Shown here piece after piece: positions 47,595 to 56,666 of a DNA stretch of 64,000 nt. The stretch covers positions 236,951-300,950 of the forward strand of contig NZ_JABXKQ010000044.1 in the NCBI RefSeq assembly GCF_017114945.1, given 5' to 3'. The position numbers and the translations under genes were made by a program. This DNA is from Nostoc sp. JL34 (GTDB lineage: Bacteria; Cyanobacteriota; Cyanobacteriia; Cyanobacteriales; Nostocaceae). The notes below the pieces were generated by a model. The model saw only the letters and a list, made by a program, of their open reading frames with translations, ran no database searches and was not told the origin of the DNA. Position 1 is the stretch's first letter; every line of letters starts with the position of its first letter.

Positions 47595-48191
47595 CTATGC
47601 CCCATGCCCAATACCTTTGAGGAGAAGATTTATGGTGCGGCGCATGTATGCTTCTACTGGCTCGGTTGTGGGTTTAAAGATCAGTGCATAATATAATGAG
47701 CCGCTCACCAGGTCGATAATGAGTTCTACGTCTGCATTATTCTGAATTTCGTCTCTAGACTTGGCACGCTCAAGTACTTTAGAAAAGGCTTCACGTCGGA
47801 GTTTTGTATATTTTGTCCAATAGACCTCTGCAAACTGAGGATTGCTAGAAGCTGTACTGATGATTAATGCGAGTGTCTGACGACCAAGGGGACTATCTAT
47901 TTTTTTGGCGGCATTATTAATCAGGATATCCATGTCTCCCCAAAAGCTGCCAGTATCGGGGATCGCTAAATCATCTCTCAAACTTTCTATTGCGTCTGCA
48001 ACTAGTTCTTCTTTGGAAGTGTAACGCCGATAGATGGTTGTTTTACCAACTCCAGCACGAGAAGCGATCGCTTCTATACTCATACTTTCATATCCTACCT
48101 CTGCAAGCAGATCCAAGGTCGCTTGCAGAATAGCTTGGTCGGCCTGGATGCTGCGTGGGCGTCCAGAGGTGCTATTAATTTGCTTACTCAT
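47595..48191 (-). CDS. TetR-family transcriptional regulator
   Basis: About 198 aa from the ATG at 48191 (an upstream ATG at 48227 adds 12 residues). The N-terminal HTH is clear: ILQATLDLLAEVGYESMSIEAIASRAGVGKTTIYRRY. The ligand-binding half resembles the TetR C-terminal type with IDLVSGSLYYALIF. It is divergent from an MFS drug-efflux gene; the operator candidate between them suggests it represses both. Confidence 0.92.
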   Translation of the reverse strand: MSKQINSTSGRPRSIQADQAILQATLDLLAEVGYESMSIEAIASRAGVGKTTIYRRYTSKEELVADAIESLRDDLAIPDTGSFWGDMDILINNAAKKIDSPLGRQTLALIISTASSNPQFAEVYWTKYTKLRREAFSKVLERAKSRDEIQNNADVELIIDLVSGSLYYALIFKPTTEPVEAYMRRTINLLLKGIGHGA

Positions 48192-48381
48192 AAAAATATC
48201 ATCCCCAAGCAATATCTTCTTGGCCATTTGCTCCTATTTTTGGGCATAGAACATACCAGATGGGAATAAATCAGTCCAGAAATCATTTCCCATGCACTAA
48301 AACAGCAGCAATGACCATCCATCTTTAGCATAGGTATTTCTGCCACTTTTCATGGAAAACTCTCTTGACCGTTTTTATATG

Positions 48382-48400
48382 ATACGCTACCGTAGCGTAT
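48382..48400. promoter_or_regulatory. Candidate TetR operator
   Basis: A perfect inverted repeat ATACGCTA-CCG-TAGCGTAT lies between the divergent regulator and MFS genes. A TTGACC hexamer is 11 bases upstream (48365-48370) on the plus strand, so binding here would block transcription of the efflux gene. The symmetry is seen; binding is inferred from the TetR neighbour. Confidence 0.7.
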
Positions 48401-48476
48401 ATATACAATACTTAATTTTAGCTTTGGCCAACCAAGGCATTGCTTGACATCTCCCAAATATTACTTGTGCTAAATA

Positions 48477-50066
48477 ATGGCTACCAACATTAAACATTCT
48501 AGTTTTGACGAATTTGGTTATGTCCACGGGCCATTGAAGTGGGCGATCGCATTTACGGCTTCTCTTGGTGCAATCTTAGAAGTAATTGATACTAGTATTG
48601 TCAACGTAGCTCTCACTGATATCCAAGCAACTTTGGGTGCAACTGTCAGTGAAGTGGGTTGGATAGTTAGCGGATATGCGATCGCTAATGTCGTCTTAAT
48701 TCCCTTATCTGCATGGTTGGGAGATTACTTTGGGCGTAAAACCTACTTTATCTTCTCACTGATTGGTTTTACGATTTCCTCTATTTTATGTGGGCTATCC
48801 TTCAATCTACCAATGTTGATTGCGGCTCGAATTCTCCAAGGTTTATGCGGTGGCGGATTGCTAGCGAAAGCCCAGGCGATTTTGTTCGAGACTTTTCCCC
48901 CAGCTGAACAAGGTTTAGCCCAAGCAGTTTTTGGCGTGGGTGTGATTGCTGGCCCGGCAATTGGCCCAACCTTAGGAGGATTCTTAGTAGATGGTTTAGG
49001 CTGGCGCTGGATTTTCTTTGTCAATATTCCCTTTGGGATCATTGCAGTAGCCATGTCTTTGGCGTTTTTGCCAAAGAATAAAGACAAGAGCGATACCCAA
49101 AACCAAGCTGTTGATTGGTGGGGAATTGGGTTTTTAATCGTGGCTGTGGGTAGCATACAAACTGTATTAGAAGAAGGGGAAACAGACGACTGGTTTTCCT
49201 CTCGTTTCATCGTCTCTCTGACTATCCTCGGTATTATCGGCTTGGGGTTGTTTATTTGGCGAGAACTGAAAACCGATCACCCGGCTGTGGATTTGAGAGT
49301 TTTGCGTCACCGTTCTTTAGCTGCGGGAAGCGTTCTCTCAGCAGTGGTAGGTATGGGGCTTTATGGCGCACTCTTCGCTGTGCCGATATTTGCTCAGAGT
49401 GTGTTGCACTTTACAGCAACGCAGACAGGACTATTGTTAGCGCCTGGTGCTTTAGCGTCTGCGATCGGGATGGTTTTATTAGGCAAACTGACTAGTATCG
49501 TTGATGCCCGATTTTTAATTGCGATCGGTGCTGTCGGCTCATCTGGAGTCATGTTTCAATTGGCAGCTATTACCCCACAAAGCGGGACAGACGATTTATT
49601 TTGGCCATTGGTATGGCGCGGAGCTTTTACTGTATTTATGTTTCTCCCTTTGAGTTTGGCAGTTTTAGGGCCGCTACCCAAAAAAGATATTTCTGCTGGT
49701 TCTGGTTTCTACAACCTAACTCGACAACTAGGTGGCAGTATCGGCATTGCTTTACTTACTACTCTGCTTGACCGCAGACAGACTTTTCATCGAGATATCC
49801 TGTTAGCAAAACTTAGCCCTTATGACCCAGAAACCAGTCAACGTCTCGACTTGCTCAATGGGGCACTTCAAGGACAAGGCATTGATGCAGCAACAGCACA
49901 ACAACAAGCACTCGCTTTATTAAGTCAAACAGTAGATACTCAAGCTGCTGTTTTATCTTACGCAGATTGCTTTCGAGTCGTAGGCATAGGATTCCTTTGC
50001 TCATTACCCCTATTATTATTCCTGGGTAAAGGCGGTGCAGGAGTGAAAGCGCCAGTCGGTCACTAA
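48477..50066 (+). CDS. MFS drug efflux transporter, DHA2 (EmrB/QacA) type
   Basis: 529 aa with about 14 hydrophobic segments. MFS motif A is WLGDYFGRKTYF, motif C-like GPAIGPTLGG, and IDTSIVNVALTDIQATLG is the DHA2 start. It belongs in the cytoplasmic membrane and should export drugs or a metabolite by proton antiport. The divergent TetR gene probably controls it. There is no partner EmrA-type membrane-fusion gene. Confidence 0.92.
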   Translation: MATNIKHSSFDEFGYVHGPLKWAIAFTASLGAILEVIDTSIVNVALTDIQATLGATVSEVGWIVSGYAIANVVLIPLSAWLGDYFGRKTYFIFSLIGFTISSILCGLSFNLPMLIAARILQGLCGGGLLAKAQAILFETFPPAEQGLAQAVFGVGVIAGPAIGPTLGGFLVDGLGWRWIFFVNIPFGIIAVAMSLAFLPKNKDKSDTQNQAVDWWGIGFLIVAVGSIQTVLEEGETDDWFSSRFIVSLTILGIIGLGLFIWRELKTDHPAVDLRVLRHRSLAAGSVLSAVVGMGLYGALFAVPIFAQSVLHFTATQTGLLLAPGALASAIGMVLLGKLTSIVDARFLIAIGAVGSSGVMFQLAAITPQSGTDDLFWPLVWRGAFTVFMFLPLSLAVLGPLPKKDISAGSGFYNLTRQLGGSIGIALLTTLLDRRQTFHRDILLAKLSPYDPETSQRLDLLNGALQGQGIDAATAQQQALALLSQTVDTQAAVLSYADCFRVVGIGFLCSLPLLLFLGKGGAGVKAPVGH

Positions 50067-50239
50067 GCTAAAGGAAATTGCGATCGCATCCCTATTGGAA
50101 ATAAAACTACGTAAAAACGCTGAAAATCACAGCAAAAAGTTAATACACACGGATGTATCGGCATAAAAAAAGTAAAAGTCCCACTCAGTTTTGAGCGGGA
50201 CTATGTGAAGTTTTATTGCTAAAATTAGAAATATTGATT
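50067..50239. other. Spacer after the MFS gene
   Basis: No gene is supported; it contains the strong hairpin at 50177-50202 described separately. Confidence 0.5.
50177..50202 (-). terminator. Rho-independent terminator for the 34-aa gene
   Basis: On the minus strand AGTCCCGCTCA and TGAGTGGGACT pair over 11 bp (one mismatch) around a 4-base loop, followed by TTTTACTTTTTTT. It lies 38 bp past the stop of the small ORF at 50240, in the right orientation. Confidence 0.8.
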
Positions 50240-50344
50240 TTAGAAAAAGTTCATGATTGTAATAATGCCAACGCTGGTTAATACCATTAAAGCGCCCATA
50301 ATTATAGACTGGCCTAATGGATTGCTGAATTTTGCATTGTTCAT
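50240..50344 (-). CDS. 34-aa single-pass membrane protein
   Basis: The ORF starts at ATG 50344, with AAGGGA about 12 bases upstream, and ends TAA. The N-terminus is polar (MNNAKFSNPLGQS), followed by about 18 hydrophobic residues (IIMGALMVLTSVGIITIM) and NFF. A good terminator follows. I do not recognise a photosystem or cytochrome small subunit in it. A real small membrane gene is likely; function unknown. Confidence 0.6.
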   Translation of the reverse strand: MNNAKFSNPLGQSIIMGALMVLTSVGIITIMNFF

Positions 50345-50641
50345 TTAAGTAAAATCCCTTTTATTAATAGTTCCTTAACCATATCAAAATCAGTATAAAT
50401 ATCTATAAAAGTCTTGTAAAACTTAAATTACCGTAAAGTTTCTTAGTAAATCTTTTATTTTTACGTACGTAACAATTTTTACTGGGCATTAGATATGGTT
50501 ATTTTTCTTGTCCCTTATCCCCATTCCCACAATGTAGTAATTTCCGAACGAAATGATTACCTTATCTCCGAGCGGAATACGCGCCTTTATGGGATAAGAT
50601 CAAAATTAATCAAGGTAAAAATATTTGAATAGAAGATTATC

Positions 50642-51367
50642 ATGACAGTCTCCACGGCATCTAAAAACCAAGCGATCGCTTTTGACTTAGAAAAATTAAA
50701 TGAGCAATTTGAAACTGCCACTCCTAAAGAAATACTGGCATGGTCTATAGAAAATATCCCAACGGGACTGGTGCAAACAAGCGCCTTTAACGTGGATGAC
50801 ATGATAATTACCCATATTCTTTACAGTGAACTGAAGCATCCCGTTCCTGTGATCTTTCTCGATACCTTGCACCACTTTCCTGAAAGCCTGGAATTAGTAG
50901 GCAAAGCTATACAAATCTACAACCTGGATCTGCAAACTTTCAAAACTCCAGATGTAGATACCCGCGAAGCCTTTGAAGCCAAATACGGTGACAAACTTTG
51001 GGACAAGGATATTGCCAAATTCCACCACATTACAAAAATTGAACCATTGCTACGGGGTCTAGACGAACTCAACAGCGTCGCTTGGATCACCGGACGCCGC
51101 CGTGACCAAGCAGTAACCCGTGCGAATATGCCCATATTTGAATTTGACGGTAAAGGTCGGCTGAAAGTAAATCCCATAGCTACCTGGACACGTCAAGACA
51201 GTTGGGTTTACGTGGCTGAACATGGAGTCATCTACAATCCCCTCCACGACCAAGGTTATCCCAGCATCGGCGACCAACCCATCACCACCAAAGTAGGTGA
51301 AGGCGAAGACGAACGCGCCGGACGCTGGCGGGGAAGTGATAAAACAGAATGCGGAATTCATATTTAG
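50642..51367 (+). CDS. cysH: Phosphoadenylyl-sulfate reductase
   Basis: 241 aa, the family length. It has VIFLDTLHHFPESLELV, ITGRRRDQAVTR, and the C-terminal KTECGIHI with the catalytic Cys. The Cys pairs that hold a [4Fe-4S] cluster in APS reductases are absent, so it is the PAPS-type enzyme of assimilatory sulfate reduction. It acts in the cytoplasm with thioredoxin. A sulfate-binding gene lies 2 kb downstream. Confidence 0.95.
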   Translation: MTVSTASKNQAIAFDLEKLNEQFETATPKEILAWSIENIPTGLVQTSAFNVDDMIITHILYSELKHPVPVIFLDTLHHFPESLELVGKAIQIYNLDLQTFKTPDVDTREAFEAKYGDKLWDKDIAKFHHITKIEPLLRGLDELNSVAWITGRRRDQAVTRANMPIFEFDGKGRLKVNPIATWTRQDSWVYVAEHGVIYNPLHDQGYPSIGDQPITTKVGEGEDERAGRWRGSDKTECGIHI

Positions 51368-51434
51368 TCATTGGTCATTTGTCATTTGTCATTAGTATTA
51401 GACAAAGGACAAATGACTAAGAACAAAAGACAAA
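51364..51434. repeat. TCATTTG/GACAAATGA repeat hairpin between cysH and sbcD
   Basis: Repeated GTCATTTGTCATTTGTCATTAG is followed by the complementary GACAAAGGACAAATGAC and AAGACAAA units, so the two arms can pair. The same unit appears after the hybrid kinase (30747-30780) and after the TMEM165 gene (63517-63533). Confidence 0.75.
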
Positions 51435-51435
51435 T

Positions 51436-52689
51436 ATGATTAAAATCCTCCATCTCTCCGATATCCACATGGGAAGCGGCTTCTCCCACGGACGAATTAA
51501 TCCGGCAACGGGATTAAATACACGATTAGAGGATTTTGTCAATACACTATCTATATGTATTGACCGAGCGCTGACAGATACCGTCGATATGGTGATATTT
51601 GGTGGCGATGCTTTCCCGGATGCTACACCACCGCCTTATGTACAACAAGCTTTTGCTAGCCAGTTTCGCCGTCTCATGGATGCCAATATTCCAACAGTGC
51701 TGTTGGTAGGCAACCACGACCAACATTCCCAAGGACAGGGAGGGGCGAGTTTAAATATTTACCGCACTTTGGGAGTACCAGGATTTGTTGTCGGTGATAC
51801 ATTAACTACTCACTGCATCCAAACCCGTAATGGCAAAGTGCAAGTAATTACTCTGCCTTGGCTGACTCGTTCTACCTTAATGACTCGCCAAGAGACTGAA
51901 GGTTTATCTTTGGCGGAAGTCAACCAACTATTAACAGAACGTCTACGAGTTGTTTTAGAAGGGGAAGTTCGCCGTCTTGACCCCGATGTGCCTACTATTC
52001 TTTTGGCTCACTTGATGGCTGACAATGCAACCTTGGGCGCAGAACGCTTTTTGGCAGTAGGTAAAGGCTTTACTCTACCCTTATCTTTGCTGACGCGACC
52101 TTGTTTTGATTATGTAGCCTTGGGACACGTCCACCGCCATCAAAATCTGAATAAATCCAACAACCCGCCGGTAATTTATCCAGGGAGTATTGAGCGGGTA
52201 GATTTTAGCGAAGAAAAAGAAGACAAAGGCTATGTAATGCTAGAGCTGGAGCGGGGAAGGGCTGAGTGGGAATTTTGTCCTTTGACAGTTCGGACTTTCC
52301 AAACCATTGAGGTGGATATCTCGAAAGTAGATGATCCGCAAGCGGTGTTAATGAAAGCGATCGCCAAGTATGATATTCAAGATGCTGTAGTGCGGCTAAT
52401 TTACAAACTCCGCTCTGAACAGATGGATTTAATTGACAGTTCCTCTCTACATACTGCTTTAAGTCCCGCTCACACCTACACCATTCAAGCAGAATTAGTG
52501 AGTCAGTTAGCCAGGCCCCGAATTCCTGAATTGAGTGCAAGTAGCAGTATCGACCCAATGGAAGCGTTAAAAACTTACTTAAATAATCGCGAAGACCTCA
52601 AAGAAATAGCAGCATCAATGATGGATGCAGCCCAAAAGTTGCTAGCAGATGAAGTGGAAGTTTGGCTAGAAGCAGCAACTAATGAGTAG
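51436..52689 (+). CDS. sbcD: SbcD/Mre11-type DNA exonuclease subunit
   Basis: 417 aa. The metallophosphatase motifs are present: LSDIHMG, FGGDAF, VGNHDQH, ILLAHLMAD and LGHVHRHQN. This is the SbcD part of the SbcCD nuclease, which opens hairpins and processes double-strand ends. No sbcC gene is adjacent; it may be elsewhere. Start at ATG 51436. Confidence 0.92.
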   Translation: MIKILHLSDIHMGSGFSHGRINPATGLNTRLEDFVNTLSICIDRALTDTVDMVIFGGDAFPDATPPPYVQQAFASQFRRLMDANIPTVLLVGNHDQHSQGQGGASLNIYRTLGVPGFVVGDTLTTHCIQTRNGKVQVITLPWLTRSTLMTRQETEGLSLAEVNQLLTERLRVVLEGEVRRLDPDVPTILLAHLMADNATLGAERFLAVGKGFTLPLSLLTRPCFDYVALGHVHRHQNLNKSNNPPVIYPGSIERVDFSEEKEDKGYVMLELERGRAEWEFCPLTVRTFQTIEVDISKVDDPQAVLMKAIAKYDIQDAVVRLIYKLRSEQMDLIDSSSLHTALSPAHTYTIQAELVSQLARPRIPELSASSSIDPMEALKTYLNNREDLKEIAASMMDAAQKLLADEVEVWLEAATNE

Positions 52690-52731
52690 GATAAAGCCAA
52701 TTAATTGACTATACTCCACTCTCTCAAACTT

Positions 52732-52860
52732 ATGACACAAACAATCCTAGCAAAGGACATTGACCTACGCTTTTTAATCGATAACTTTGGTATTCAGTTA
52801 GTTTTGGATGGCTCATTCTTTCACGAATGGCAAGAAGATTTACCAGAAATTAATGATTGA
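52732..52860 (+). pseudogene. 42-aa fragment of a cyanobacterial restriction-subunit-R-like protein
   Basis: It starts MTQTILAKDIDLRFLIDNFG, the typical beginning of a family of longer cyanobacterial proteins, then stops after 42 codons. It overlaps the HicB-like fragment below. I take it as a truncated remnant. Confidence 0.5.
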
Positions 52861-52939
52861 ACTTTGTCTAGAAGTTGAGGAAGAACAACAGGATTCACTC
52901 GACTTTGTTGGTATTCAACGAGTCGCAGTTGAGATATGA
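52853..52939 (+). pseudogene. HicB-like antitoxin, C-terminal remnant
   Basis: 28 codons, ELCLEVEEEQQDS with FVGIQRVAVEI, which resembles the end of cyanobacterial HicB-type antitoxins. Its stop overlaps the next start as ATGA, the usual hicB-hicA junction. The N-terminal part is lost. Confidence 0.45.
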
Positions 52940-53067
52940 GTCAATTCCCAAGTGTTACAGGAAGGGAAGTTATTGCAGCCCTGAGTAAAGTTAGTTTTGA
53001 AGTGGCTAGGCTTTCTGCCAGTCATCATTATGATGATTTTGAAGGTCAGATTATTATATACAAATAA
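52936..53067 (+). pseudogene. HicA-like toxin remnant, truncated
   Basis: 43 codons starting MSQFPSVTGREVIAAL, the conserved beginning of HicA/YcfA mRNA-interferase toxins, then FEVARLSASHHYDDF, in which the catalytic His region is present. The domain is cut short; a full HicA has about 70-80 aa. Probably inactive. Confidence 0.5.
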
Positions 53068-53422
53068 TAGTCGTAATAAGCGCGATCGCTATATATCATA
53101 CTTAAGATGCTATTATGCAGCTACTTGGTTTTAAAAACAGCTTTACTGACTAAAAAAAGTTGAGTTTCCACTACTGTTCTGTATTACTCATCACATATTT
53201 TTTAGCAAATATTATGTACGCAGCGGGATTGTTTCGCTTTCAAGCAGAAAAGCCCGTTTTTTGAAATACCTTGCTAAATCAGATTTATTTGCTACTTTTG
53301 AGCATAAATTGCTCACTGAGTAAAAAAATTGAAGTCAAATGATAAATATTATTCTATATACCCTATAATTCTCATAATCACGGTATCCATGTAGAAATAC
53401 CGTAGATTTAGGGGTGATTCTA
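53068..53422. promoter_or_regulatory. Upstream region of the sulfate-binding gene
   Basis: No gene. It holds a hairpin-like GCGGG...CCCGTTTTTT segment (53222-53260), a TATAAT at 53364-53369, and the inverted repeat ACGGTAT-10-ATACCGT at 53380-53403 just before the AGGGG ribosome-binding site. The inverted repeat may be an operator or a leader hairpin for sulfur control. Confidence 0.5.
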
Positions 53423-54580
53423 ATGAGCAAGTCGCAACAACCGACACAATTAAGTAAATTCCTCAATGAGGGAATGCAGGCTTATGCAATGAAAGCCTTG
53501 CGAACTATACAAGTATCGTATCAAAACGCAATTAGAAGTTGGTTAGATGGACGCAGTATCCAAAGTTTTGTAAGTCTGTTTTTAATAAGTATTTTTTTGA
53601 CTATAGCAGTTGCCTCCTGTTCGGGAAGCAGTTCAGCTAGCAAAAATGATGTTAAGTTAAAACTCGTTTCATTCTCTGTCACCAAAGCTGCACATGATCA
53701 GATAATTCCCAAATTTATCGAAAAGTGGAAGCAAGAACACAACCAAAATGTCACATTTGAGCAAAGCTATGGTGGTTCTGGCGCTCAAGCTGCTGCTGTC
53801 ATTAACGGTTCCCAAGAAGCAGATATAGTACATTTGGCACTTCCCCTCGATGTCAGCAAAATTGCTCTTGCAGGTTTAATTAAATCAGGTTGGGAAACCA
53901 AAGCACCGAGAAGTGGTATTGTGAGTAGATCGGTTGCTGCGATCGTTACTCGCGAAGGCAACCCGAAAGGCATTCAGACTTGGGCAGACTTGGCAAAAGA
54001 TGGCGTGAAAGTGATTGCCGCTAACCCAAAAACTTCTGGTATTGCTATCTGGGAATTCTTAGCTTTCTGGGGTTCGGTGACTTTAACAGGTGGTGATGAA
54101 GCGACAGCGCTAGATTATGTCACCAAAGTTTATAAAAATACCCCGACTCTAACGAAAGATGCCCGTGAGGCTAGCGATTTATTCTTCCAAAAAGGTGAAG
54201 GAGATGTCTTAATCAACTACGAAAATGAGGTGATTTTGGCAGGTAAAAATGGGACGAAGTTGCCTTATGTTGTACCCCAAGTCAATATTTCTATTGACAA
54301 TCCTGTAGCGATAGTTGATAAAAACGTCGATAAACACGCTACAAGAGAAGTTGCACAAGCATTTGTTGATTTTCTTTACTCCACAGAAGCTCAACGGGAA
54401 TTTGCCAAATTACAATATCGTCCTGTGAACCCCAGCGTTACCCAAGAAGTAGCATCACAATATCCGCCAATTAAAACTTTATTCACATCTCAAGATTTAG
54501 GTGGTTGGGAGATTATTCAGAACAAGTTTTTTGGAGATGGGGCAATCTTTGACAAAATTCAAGCTGTGAACAAAGCATGA
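53423..54580 (+). CDS. sbpA: Sulfate-binding lipoprotein of a sulfate ABC transporter
   Basis: 385 aa from the ATG at 53423, which has AGGGG nine bases upstream; a GTG at 53414 is worse. It has an unusually long N-terminal region (about 50 residues) before the hydrophobic segment and lipobox VASC. The mature part has SFSVTKAAHDQIIPKF, QSYGGSGAQAAAV and NPKTSGIAIWEFL, as in SbpA/CysP sulfate-binding proteins. No permease genes are next to it. It lies 87 bp before pstS on the same strand. Confidence 0.85.
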   Translation: MSKSQQPTQLSKFLNEGMQAYAMKALRTIQVSYQNAIRSWLDGRSIQSFVSLFLISIFLTIAVASCSGSSSASKNDVKLKLVSFSVTKAAHDQIIPKFIEKWKQEHNQNVTFEQSYGGSGAQAAAVINGSQEADIVHLALPLDVSKIALAGLIKSGWETKAPRSGIVSRSVAAIVTREGNPKGIQTWADLAKDGVKVIAANPKTSGIAIWEFLAFWGSVTLTGGDEATALDYVTKVYKNTPTLTKDAREASDLFFQKGEGDVLINYENEVILAGKNGTKLPYVVPQVNISIDNPVAIVDKNVDKHATREVAQAFVDFLYSTEAQREFAKLQYRPVNPSVTQEVASQYPPIKTLFTSQDLGGWEIIQNKFFGDGAIFDKIQAVNKA

Positions 54581-54667
54581 TAAAAGAGATATCATGCTGC
54601 ATTCTCTACATTTTGCCGCTAGCCAAGCATAAGTAATTCTCAATCACTTTATCTCAATTGATAATTT

Positions 54668-55669
54668 ATGAGCTTTTGTAACCGATTTCAAAATGGCTTT
54701 TTCTTAACATCTTTAATGCTTCTTGCCAGCAGTATCACTGCTTGTAACAGCGGACAAGAATTGAAAAGTCAAGTCAGTATTGATGGTGCTGCTGTAGGTT
54801 TTCCTGTTTCTTTAGCAGTTGCAGAAGAATACGGCAAAGGCAAACCTGAAGCTAAAGTTAGCGTCGCCTCAAGCGGTACTGGTGGTGGTTTCAGTAAATT
54901 TTGTAATGGCGACATTGATATAGCTGGTGCTTCTCGTACCATTCGAGATGAAGAAATCAAAAAATGTAAAAGTAAAAATATTGAATTTGTCGAGTTACCT
55001 GTAGCTTTAGATGGTATAGCCGTAATTGCTAACCGTAAAAATAACTTCGCCAAATGTCTAACTATTAAGGAACTGGGCAAAATTTGGGGCGCGAAATCAG
55101 ACGGTAAAATCTTGACTTGGAATCAAGTTAATCTCAAATTCCCTAACGAAAAACTGAAGCTGTATGCTCCAGCTTCTGATACTGGAACCTTTGATTATAT
55201 GACTCAAGCTGTTACTGGTAAAGCCAAGAATGGCCGTACAGATTACACCCCTAGTCACAATCAAAATCTCCTAGTACAAGGTGTTTCAGGTGATGTATCA
55301 GCCTTGGGTTATGTTGGGATATCTTACTACATTCAAAACCAAGATAAACTCAATTTAGTTGCTGTAGAAAGCCCTACAGGAAAATGTGAAAAGCCAGTTC
55401 CTGTAGATAATGTCATCAAAAATATCTACACACCTTTGTCTCGTCCTCTATTTCTCTATGTCAGTAAAAAATCCTTAGATACCAAGCCAGCAGTTAAAGA
55501 ATTTGTAGATTTTTATCTAGAAAATTCTTGGAAGTGGGTAGATAGTGTTGGTTATGTGGCGCTACCTGATGAAGCTTATGTCAAGGTAAAACAAAAATTT
55601 GCTACTGGTGAAACAGGGACAAAATTCAAAAAAGCAAAGCCAGGTGAACCAATCACAAACTTTATTTAA
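54668..55669 (+). CDS. pstS: Phosphate-binding lipoprotein
   Basis: 333 aa. A signal peptide ends in a lipobox (ITAC). The phosphate-site motifs are SSGTGGGFSKFC, GASRTI and PASDTGTFDYM. It is the first gene of a pstS-pstC-pstA-pstB set. It should deliver phosphate to the PstCA channel in the inner membrane. Confidence 0.93.
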   Translation: MSFCNRFQNGFFLTSLMLLASSITACNSGQELKSQVSIDGAAVGFPVSLAVAEEYGKGKPEAKVSVASSGTGGGFSKFCNGDIDIAGASRTIRDEEIKKCKSKNIEFVELPVALDGIAVIANRKNNFAKCLTIKELGKIWGAKSDGKILTWNQVNLKFPNEKLKLYAPASDTGTFDYMTQAVTGKAKNGRTDYTPSHNQNLLVQGVSGDVSALGYVGISYYIQNQDKLNLVAVESPTGKCEKPVPVDNVIKNIYTPLSRPLFLYVSKKSLDTKPAVKEFVDFYLENSWKWVDSVGYVALPDEAYVKVKQKFATGETGTKFKKAKPGEPITNFI

Positions 55670-55719
55670 ATAAAGTTCTAGTCATTGTAGTCTGAATGTA
55701 GTTAAAAAATTAACTGTTT

Positions 55720-56661
55720 ATGCAAAATCTCAATTCTCAAGACGATCCTTATCTACTATCCAGACAATCATTGGATAAAAATCCATCTGAAGATATTTCT
55801 GAAAAGATTGTTGGGGTAATTTTATTTGCTTGTGCTTTAGTTTCGGTTTTGACGACTTTTGGGATTGTCCTAATTATCTTTCAAGAGACATTTGGTTTTT
55901 TCCAAGAAGTCTCCTTTGCTCAATTCTTTCTTGATACTAAATGGACGCCTCTATTTGCAGAGAAACATTTTGGCGTTTGGCCCTTGATTAATGGCACTTT
56001 TTTAACGACAGCTATTGCGATGGCAGTTGCTATTCCTTTGGGGTTATCTTCTGCTATTTATTTAAGTGAGTATGCTCAACCAAAAGTAGCAGCAGTTTTA
56101 CGTCCAGCAGTGGAACTTTTAGCGGGAATACCAACAGTAGTATATGGTTACTTTGCGCTATTGTTTGTCACACCATTGCTACGGAATATTATCCCTCTAG
56201 AAATATTCAACGCTTTGAGTGCAGGATTAATGATGGGAGTAATGATTACCCCTACGGTTGGTTCTATCAGCTTAGATGCTATTAAAGCAGTTCCCCGCTC
56301 TTTACGAGAAGGCTCTTATGCTTTAGGTATCACTAAACTGGAAACCATTTTTAAAGTAGTTCTACCAGCCGCGCTTTCTGGAATCATTGCCTCAATTATA
56401 TTGGGTATTTCTCGCGCTGTGGGTGAAACAATGACTGTTCTCATCGCCGCCGGACTACAGCCAAAGCTGACTGTGAATTTTGCGGAATCAATAGAAACAA
56501 TGACAGCTTACATGGCACAAATTTCTGGAGGAGATAGTCCACGTGGGAGTCTCAATTTCAAAACCTTATATGCTGTAGGTGCTGTTCTGTTTCTCATCAC
56601 CCTAGCTTTGAATATTGTTAGTTACTTGATTGCAAATCGCTTTAAAGAAAAATACGATTAA
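55720..56661 (+). CDS. pstC: Phosphate ABC transporter permease
   Basis: 313 aa with six predicted membrane segments. It has the permease EAA-type region [21 protein letters not shown] and a [10 protein letters not shown] segment typical of PstC. It follows pstS by 50 bp and ends five bases before pstA. Confidence 0.93.
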   Translation: MQNLNSQDDPYLLSRQSLDKNPSEDISEKIVGVILFACALVSVLTTFGIVLIIFQETFGFFQEVSFAQFFLDTKWTPLFAEKHFGVWPLINGTFLTTAIAMAVAIPLGLSSAIYLSEYAQPKVAAVLRPAVELLAGIPTVVYGYFALLFVTPLLRNIIPLEIFNALSAGLMMGVMITPTVGSISLDAIKAVPRSLREGSYALGITKLETIFKVVLPAALSGIIASIILGISRAVGETMTVLIAAGLQPKLTVNFAESIETMTAYMAQISGGDSPRGSLNFKTLYAVGAVLFLITLALNIVSYLIANRFKEKYD

Positions 56662-56666
56662 TAAGT

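Noticed and set aside
54581..54667. Pho box upstream of pstS
   Set aside because: I looked for the repeated TTAACC-type units of cyanobacterial Pho boxes and did not find them.
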